Positions 57,443-64,000 of a DNA stretch of 64,000 nt are shown piece after piece. The notes beneath the pieces were generated by a model. That model was given only the letters and a program-made list of their open reading frames with translations. It ran no database searches and was not told where the DNA came from. Both the position numbers and the translations under genes were made by a program. Within the stretch, counting starts at the first letter, position 1; every line of letters starts with the position of its first letter. Source of the DNA: Abelmoschus esculentus (taxonomy: Eukaryota > Streptophyta > Magnoliopsida > Malvales > Malvaceae); assembly GCA_035048815.1 (NCBI GenBank), contig JAUCBN010000020.1, forward strand, positions 20,117,001 through 20,181,000, in the 5' to 3' direction.

Positions 57443-59108
57443 GTTTTCTCAAGAAACAAACAACAAAGTTGAGAAGCAAAGGAAGGTTTGTAGTGAGAGT
57501 ATAGCTTTATATTTCCTAAATGCTTTTAAGGCAAAGACTTGCATGTTTTCTTGATTGTTAAAACGTTAAAAAAAATAGATCAGATTAGTTGATTGAATAA
57601 ATATTCCAAGGATAATCATGTCAACTAAACCAAAACTCAGTTAACAATATTTTATATTTTCTATATATCATCAATACTGTAAATTGTTTAATTAATTGTG
57701 TTTTAGGTAGCTTAATTGATGGTTCAAAGATGATAGAATTTCCAGCAGTGGGTCAGGACATTTCCAAAATTTTCTTCCTTTGTTGACTATGCAAATGCCC
57801 AAATTTCCACATTACTGCTGCTATACTGTACTGTTGAAGTCTTTGTCTTTGTCCTCTTTTGAGTCAATCCCTTTGAGATAGAACATTTCCAAAATTTTCT
57901 TCCCAAATTTCCACATTACTGCTGCTATACTGCACTGTTGAAGTCTTTGTCCTCTTTTGGGTCAATCCATTTGAGGTAGACTTTGATTTTCTTTTTATCT
58001 TTTTGATAGCTAAGAATATTGCAAATTGTTATCACCATTAGTCAATATGAAACGCTGTCATTCGAGATGACACGGTACGATAAGAAAGTGTGATGTCTGA
58101 GTTGGTGGATCCCCGAGCATGTCCATATATGCCTTCAAGTGTCTCAAGTTGCAGCATCTTAGGTTCCTGCAATTCTTGGATTCGATTCTTGAAAATCATC
58201 GGATCTTAATCTCTCCATGTAGCTACTGATTTTATCATCTGTCATTGATGCCATGATCTCACTTCAATGGTGACCAAGTCGGTCCACTGCATTTAAGAGA
58301 AGTTCAAGGATCCCAGGCATCCACCTTGATCTTTGTTTATATGCAGCTACAACATCAGGATGCTGATTAGTACAACCATAAACAAATTAGTACAACCATA
58401 TGTTACAAGAAATCTGAATGCTTGTGGTGCTGGACCGCGGGGTGCAGGGGATTCTAGTTGTTGGTATTGAGACAGGAAATACCACTACCAGAATTGGGCG
58501 AAAGTGCTTTGTTGTTCAACTTATAACTTAGTTGTTGGTATTGAGACGTAATCGGACAATGGAACAAACAAAAGAAAGACTTGTACTAAGCTTCAATCTA
58601 AATATATAGGTGCTATATATTTCACTTCCGGGTTTATGACTTGTGTTATAAGAAATCTGAAGAACAGAATGGGACTGGTGCTGGTGCAGGGGCTTCTGGT
58701 TTAACCCCAGCAATGTCACCAATGGAATTTAATTCAGTTATTAACTTCAACTAATACTTGTCATGATTTAGTTTCTAATGTATTATATTTTGGAATTTTA
58801 AACACAATGGAATTTAGTTCACATTGAAAATGAAACCAGCAAGATAAATAACAGGTAGAATTTGACATTAGAATTCAGACAAGAAGTTGATAGTTTAAAG
58901 CAACGTTTGCTCACCAGTTTAAGTTTATACAATATTTAAACATTTTTAGAAGACAAACAAACACAAATTTAGAGAAAACAAAGCATTCATATCATATCAC
59001 CAAACTATTAACCAAGTAAATATAGCTATATGCTAAATTAACAACACCTGGTTTATTCAGATTGCTTCTGAAGATTGAATTCACCCAGGCAAGAGGTTGG
59101 TCCCATGG
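57443..59108. other. Spacer between two RLP copies
   Basis: Holds a short tandem duplication (57758-57980), also found in single form upstream of the second RLP copy (about 61955-62075), so the RLP promoters are related. At 58551-58580 the DNA reads CGGACAATGGAACAAACAAA, close to part of Hsp70-16 exon 4. From 58845 the sequence is the duplicated RLP 3' flank. The phrase TTGTTGGTATTGAGAC occurs at 58458 and 58533. No gene supported. Confidence 0.6.
57758..57980. repeat. Tandem duplication upstream of the intact RLP gene
   Basis: Two copies beginning ACATTTCCAAAATTTTCTTC (57758 and 57883) share CAAATTTCCACATTACTGCT, GCTATACTG, TTGAAGTCTTTG and TCCTCTTTTG. Copy 2 lacks about 20 bases near its start. 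A related single copy lies upstream of the next RLP. Confidence 0.9.
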
Positions 59109-61881
59109 CTAGTTTCTTTTTGGTTTGATTCTTCGTACCCACTTTGTGAATTTGTATTGCAAATCTCTCTCGACCATTCGAACAAACCACCATGGTTTTC
59201 CGGTTACAAACACAATGTAACCCAAGCTCAATCCCAGAACCACTCCACTTCCATACCCCATCATTACAACTTTCCAGAAAAAGGGTATTTTAGAACCCTC
59301 ATGTTCCACCACCAATGATGCAGGTGGTTCGGCCACCCCAGGATTGACGCATTGCTTGGACAAAGGTAGGCCACACAATCCCAAGTTACCTCTATATGAA
59401 TCATTATCAAAGGTATCAAATTGATTCCCATGTGGAATCGGTCCAACAAGATCGTTTCCTGAAAGATTCAACACTTCAAGAAACGTCAGCTTCGACATTT
59501 GAGAAGGAATCCTACCATTGAGATGGTTTGATGAAAGATCTAATGATTCAAGTGCCACTAAATTTCCAAACGATGCAGGGATAGGACCGGTGAAGTTGTT
59601 GTGAGAGAAGTTGAGCATCTGCAGGGAAATAAGTTGTCCCACTTCCTCAGGAATTTGTCCAGAGAATTTGTTGTTTGACAAGTCCATCGACACAAAAATG
59701 TCTACGGTCTTCGTCAATTCAAGCTCCAATCTTTTCGTTGTTACCTGCACTGAAATGTGATAATCTTCAACGCCATAGGAAATAAAGCCAATGCTTATCC
59801 TTGTGAGTGGAAGTTCCCGTTTTGGTTTATCTGTCATTGCTCTCAAATTTCGAAAGAGTTTGATTGGCAAGGGGCCTGTGAACTCATTTCCAGAGAGATC
59901 AAATATTCGCAATGCGGAGAAGTTAGTTGAAGCTACTGAATGAGGCAGTGGTCCATGAAATCTATTGGATCTCAAGCTAAGAACTTGCAGACTTGGAAGT
60001 GAAGCTAACCAATGAGGAAACCTATCACTTAACTTGTTATTCCCTAAATTCAAAATCTCCAATGAAGTAGAATTAGCCAAAGATGGTGGTACTAATCCTT
60101 CCAATTGATTGTCATTCAGGAAAAGATAGCTCAACTGGTTATTCCCGAAAGAGTCGGGGATCTTGCCGGAGAAGTTGTTCATCTGCAAATCCATGAACAT
60201 GAGAAAGTCACTGAAGTTTCCAAGACATTCAGGAATAGTTCCACTCAAGCTGTTTTTGGACAAGTCCAGAAGATCAAGTAAACTCCAATTGCAAATGGCA
60301 GAAGGAATGTTTCCTGTCAATTTATTCTCTGAAATTATGAACTCCATGAAGGACTGTTGATTTGGAGTTTGAATATTCAAGCAAGTTGACAGAATTGGTC
60401 CCTGAAGCATGTTGGAATGAAGGTCGAGAGATTCCAATCTCATTCCAGGAAATTGATCCAATGTGGTCAGAGAGTTATAAGAAAGGTTCAACACTAATAA
60501 TGATTCCCACCCTTCAGCTTCCCATTTGGAAATCCCACCAGAAATCTTGTTATTAGAAAGATCTAAAACCTCCAACTTCGAGGTTCGAAAGTAATTCGGG
60601 AACCGGCTTACGCTACAAGAAGAGAAATACACAGCTGTGAGCTGAGGGAAGGAATAGTTCATCTCATTGCCGGTTGTGCTTAATGATAGTAAACCATTAT
60701 TCGAAACGTCAAGAAGCTCAAGACTTGTGAGTTTCGAAAGCATACCCGACTCGATTACACCACTCAAGTTGTTTGATGATAAACGAAGTGAAGTAAGGTT
60801 GACAAGATCAAACATGGAACTGGGTAGTGGACCATGAAAGTCATTAGAACTTAAATCAACATACTTGATAGAACTTGGCATCTGTATTTGATCCATCGGA
60901 CCACTCAACTTGCATGAAGAACATGTCAAAGAAGTTAATTTGGTAAGGTTTCCAAAAACATCTGGAATTTGGCCTCTAAGCAAATTTCAAGATAAATCTA
61001 TGGAAATAAGTTGAGTGAGATTTCCAAATGATGGTGGAATTGACCCGCTAAAACCACAACCGGAAAGGTCCAACAACTCAAGGCCACGACTCCAGTTTGT
61101 CTGAGGGAGATAACCTGTGAGATTTTCATTCCCACCTAAACCAATATGTTTGAGGTTCTTAAGCTGAAACAGTTGAGTTGGAAATTCCCCATGCAATTGA
61201 CATTCTCTGAGACTCAAATGTCGCAGTGATGAAGACAAGTTCATAAGGGAAATAAGTGCAACATCAGACATATCGACAGAGTCGAGTACAAGGTTTCTTA
61301 ATTTGGTTAAGTTTCTTGCAAGCAGTTCAAAACCTCGAGCATCAAATGTCAACTTAGAAAACGTATCAGAGAAGCCATTATAAGAGAGATCAAGATGGTT
61401 TAAACTCACCAACTGACTAAAGAGCTCAGGTGAGATAGCGCCATGAAGGTAGTTGTAGCTGAGGTCAAGCCATTCCAGGCTGTAAAGCTGAAAGAGGCCG
61501 CTGCTAGTGTTGCCAAGAGGAGAGTCATAAAGGAAGTTGTAGCTGAGGTCAAGCCAACGAAGGTTGTGCAGAAGAAAGATGCTATTGTTTGCACTTGCAA
61601 AGAGAGAACCGACAAGACAACTGCGAGTAAGATTGATGCCGATTACATCACCAGTCAGCTCGTCGCATTTGACTCCCTCCCATGAACAACAATCAATGGT
61701 TTTGTTCCATGTCTCTGTCTTGGAGTAAGAAGCATAGTAATTATCCCCACAAAAATAATCAAGAGAAATGGAATTTTTAAATTGAAGCAGAGCTGCTCCT
61801 TGGTGTGGGAGACATATGAGAGGAAGAGAAACTCCATGAAAGATGCAACATTAACACCAGTATCAGGCAAAGGGTTGTCAT
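59109..61881 (-). pseudogene. LRR receptor-like protein copy with a nonsense codon and an N-terminal frameshift
   Basis: Closely related to the 54.7-57.4 kb gene and nearly full length. Starting from the ATG at 61881, the signal peptide reads MTTLCLILVLMLHLSWSF. Within about 25 codons the frame is lost: the mature LRR N-cap (LICLPHQGAALLQFKNS) continues in another frame, open from about 61850. That frame then reads uninterrupted through WNKTIDCCSWEGVKCDEL and the LRRs to 60987. There a TGA (60984-60986) replaces the glycine codon of the DLSGN motif (one base, GGA to TGA). The rest stays open for 624 codons through the membrane segment to KPKRN. So there are two lesions in an otherwise well kept gene; recent inactivation, or errors in the sequence, are both possible. 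Confidence 0.85.
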
Positions 61882-62989
61882 ATTTTCTCCAATGAAGGTT
61901 TATTGTGAGTGACTGAGAATATACTACAAGTATTGAATTAGAATTACCAATTTATTGATAGGGCATTCTCAAAATTTTCCTTCCTTTGTTGACTATTGCA
62001 ATTTGCAAATGCCTAAATTTCCACATTAGCTGCTGGTCAACTCTACTTGAAGTCTTTGTGTTCTATTTGGTCCATCCCTTTGCAATTTGATAACTAAAAA
62101 CATTGTTTGTAAACTGTTATAACAGTTAGTCGATAGGTAACGCAGGATAGAAAGTGTGTTGTGTGAACTGGTTAATCCCGTTGATGTACGTATATGTCAA
62201 GCGGCTCAAGTTGCAGCATTTCATGCCAAGATTTTCATCGTCATTCACCTCAGTCTCGGCTCTCTTTTCTATTACATTGGAAATTGAATCAGGTACACAT
62301 ATAGAAGCGTTCAGTTAAAAAAATTGAGTTATACAAATTAACGAGTCATCATATTTTATAATATTTTTTCGAATCGAGTTTAAAAAATTCTAATCGAGTT
62401 TTTAAATTTCTATAAATATTTAATTATAATTATTTGTCATGTTATAATATTTATATATAACTATATATATCATAAAAAACTTAAAAATAAATCATATAAG
62501 TTTTAAAAAATATGAATTTCTATTTTACAACTCAATTTTTATTAAAATTATTTTTAAATTAAATCATATCAAATCATTTAATTTTTTAATCATATCAAAT
62601 TTTGTTCACCCTAATAAAAACCATGTTTAAATGGTGAAGAACACCGTCACTGATGCCCAATTTCCAGTCACACTCTGTCGTGCTTCGCCGTACTCTGTTG
62701 TATCATTCGTCGTGGATCAATGTCGGTGGCCACTCGCCGGTGATGACCCTTTCAATCTCGATCTCCGATTTAGATGGTGATGGCGGTTCTGCCCTTCGGT
62801 GACGATAATTCGAACGATAACCTGCGTCTTTTTTTTCTTTTTTTTTCTGATTCGAACCAAAATGATAAAATAAAAAACAAATAAAGAATTTGGTATAAAA
62901 TACCTCAAAGGATCAGGTATATTGCCAGTTATTATTGCTCGTGAATCGTGTATAATGTGTCTTACAATTGATGAATTCTTCGGCTTTTA
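61882..62989. other. Spacer upstream of the second RLP copy
   Basis: The promoter-like part (61955-62220) resembles 57758-58160 upstream of the intact RLP. Then comes A+T-rich DNA, and a patch of higher G+C near 62640-62800 with no recognised gene. The truncated third RLP copy begins near 62990. Confidence 0.6.
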
Positions 62990-64000
62990 TGTCTCAAGAT
63001 AAGAACTTGCAGACTTGGACAACCAATAGGGAAACCTATCAGTTAACATGTTGTTCCCTAAGTTTAAAATCTCCAATGAAGTAGAATTAGCCAAAGATGG
63101 TGGTACTAATCCTTCCAATTGATTGTCATTGAGGAAAAGCTGGCTCAGCTGGTTATTCGAAAAAGTGTCCAGAATCTTGCCAGTCAAGTTGTTCATCTGC
63201 AAATCTATCAACTGGATATCATAACTGAAATTTCCAAGACATTCAGGAATAGTTCCACTCAAGTTGTTTTTGGACAAGTCTAGTACTGTAAAGTGAACTC
63301 CAACTGCAAATGGAAGAAGGAATATTTCCTGTCAATTTATTCTCCGAAACTAAGAACTCCGTGAACAACTGTTGTTTTGGAGGTAAAAGATTCAAGCAAG
63401 TTGAGAGAATTGTCCCTTGAAGCAAGTTAGAACGAAGGTCGAGAGATTCCAATTTCTTTCCTGGAAATTGCTCCAATGAGGTTAGAAAGTTATAAGACCC
63501 TATCAATTCTTCCCACCCTTCAGCCTCCCATTTTGAAATTCCACCAGAAATCATGTTATTGGAAAGATCTAAATACTTCAACTTTGATGTTCGAAAAAAA
63601 TTCGGGAACTGTCTTAGGCTACAGGAAGAGAGTGACACAGATTTGAGCTGAGGGAAGGAATAGTTCACATCCTTGCTGCTAGTTCTCAATGTTAATAAAC
63701 TATTACCTGAAAGATCAAGAATTTTAAGACTTGTGAGTTTGGAAAGCATATCCGAGTCGATGACACCACTCAAGTTGTTCGATGACAAACGAAGTGAAGT
63801 AAGGCTCACAAGATCAAAAATATAATCTGGCAGTGGACCATGAAAATCATTAGAACTTAAATCAACATGTTGGATAGGACTTTGTATATGAATTTGATCC
63901 ATCCGACCCTGGAAGTGATTATATGACAAATCTAGAATGTTAAGTTTAGTAAGGTCGAACATGGTTATTGGAAGTGGACCACCCAAATTGCATGAAGAAA
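62990..64000 (-). pseudogene. Truncated, frameshifted LRR receptor-like protein copy running off the window
   Basis: Minus-strand LRR coding sequence from the right edge down to about 62990. One frame (63986 to 63243) reads MGGPLPITMF onward through the LRRs to NKLTGNIPSSICSW, then goes out of frame. The next frame (63277 to 62987) resumes at MSKNNLSGTIPECLGNF. Compared with the intact gene, one extra A lies near 63286-63288 (CTGTAAAGTG versus CTGTAAGTG), which explains the break. A second deletion of about 10 bases occurs near 63019 (GACTTGGACAACC). Similarity ends at about 62990, before the island, membrane segment and tail. The 5' part lies beyond base 64000. Confidence 0.85.

Noticed and set aside
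1..64000. tRNA, rRNA, CRISPR, prophage or bacterial operon signals
   Set aside because: Looked for T-loop-like GGTTCGA contexts and regular direct-repeat arrays; candidates lay in exons or lacked a cloverleaf, and no spacer-repeat array exists.
54650..64000. LRR receptor kinases rather than RLPs
   Set aside because: The intact copy ends in a short basic tail after the membrane segment, with no kinase motifs downstream.

Overview
The window looks like nuclear DNA of a eudicot plant. It has intron-rich genes of plant-specific families (CONSTANS-like, SPEAR/TIE, GH3, CLE, THESEUS1, receptor-like proteins), GT-AG introns, very A+T-rich spacers and several short foldback (MITE-like) elements. Gene content and repeat style are compatible with Malvaceae such as cotton, but that is an impression, not something I could test. 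Exon boundaries were worked out by hand from splice signals, reading-frame continuity and remembered family alignments.

Layout. 1-1301 (+): 3' half of a plastid 1-deoxy-D-xylulose-5-phosphate synthase. 3286-4583 (+): COL5-type CONSTANS-like gene with a foldback element in its intron. 6213-6602 (-): CLE signalling peptide precursor. 8438-10456 (+): five-exon SPEAR/TIE (SPOROCYTELESS-like) repressor. 10977-12072 (+): uncharacterised plant family gene with an apparent frame break. 12506-15055 (+): GH3 acyl-amido synthetase. 15493-16530 (+): arabinogalactan-type cell-wall protein. 17713-18856 (+): TIR-only protein. 21326-23842 (+): THESEUS1 receptor kinase. 26956-33080 (+): 20-exon UBP14 deubiquitinase with a duplicated, disabled exon. 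33385-33699 (-): KIC-type single EF-hand protein. About 35350-35630 (+): plastid ribosomal protein L24 pseudogene. 36768-37656 (+): histone H2A. 38193-42428 (-): TBC-domain Rab GAP. 45011-48795 (+): RBP45-type RNA-binding protein. 51104-53887 (+): Hsp70-16/Hsp110-like chaperone. From 49.16 kb to the right edge lies receptor-like protein (RLP) material on the minus strand: a fragment at 49.2-49.6 kb, one intact 930-residue gene (54650-57442), one near-complete copy with a nonsense codon and a frameshift (59109-61881), and one truncated, frameshifted copy running off the right edge (62990-64000).

The genes are independent plant genes, with no operon logic. Loose themes are cell-wall and surface signalling (THE1, AGP, CLE, RLPs), immunity (TIR-only protein, RLP cluster) and housekeeping (UBP14, H2A, RBP45, Hsp70-16). 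I found no clear evidence for a wholly new biological system. The best leads are local: the UBP14 exon duplication with a dead donor site, the TBC splice junction at the catalytic glutamine finger, a CLE peptide with unusual residues, two introns beginning GCATG, and the RLP copies caught at different stages of decay.
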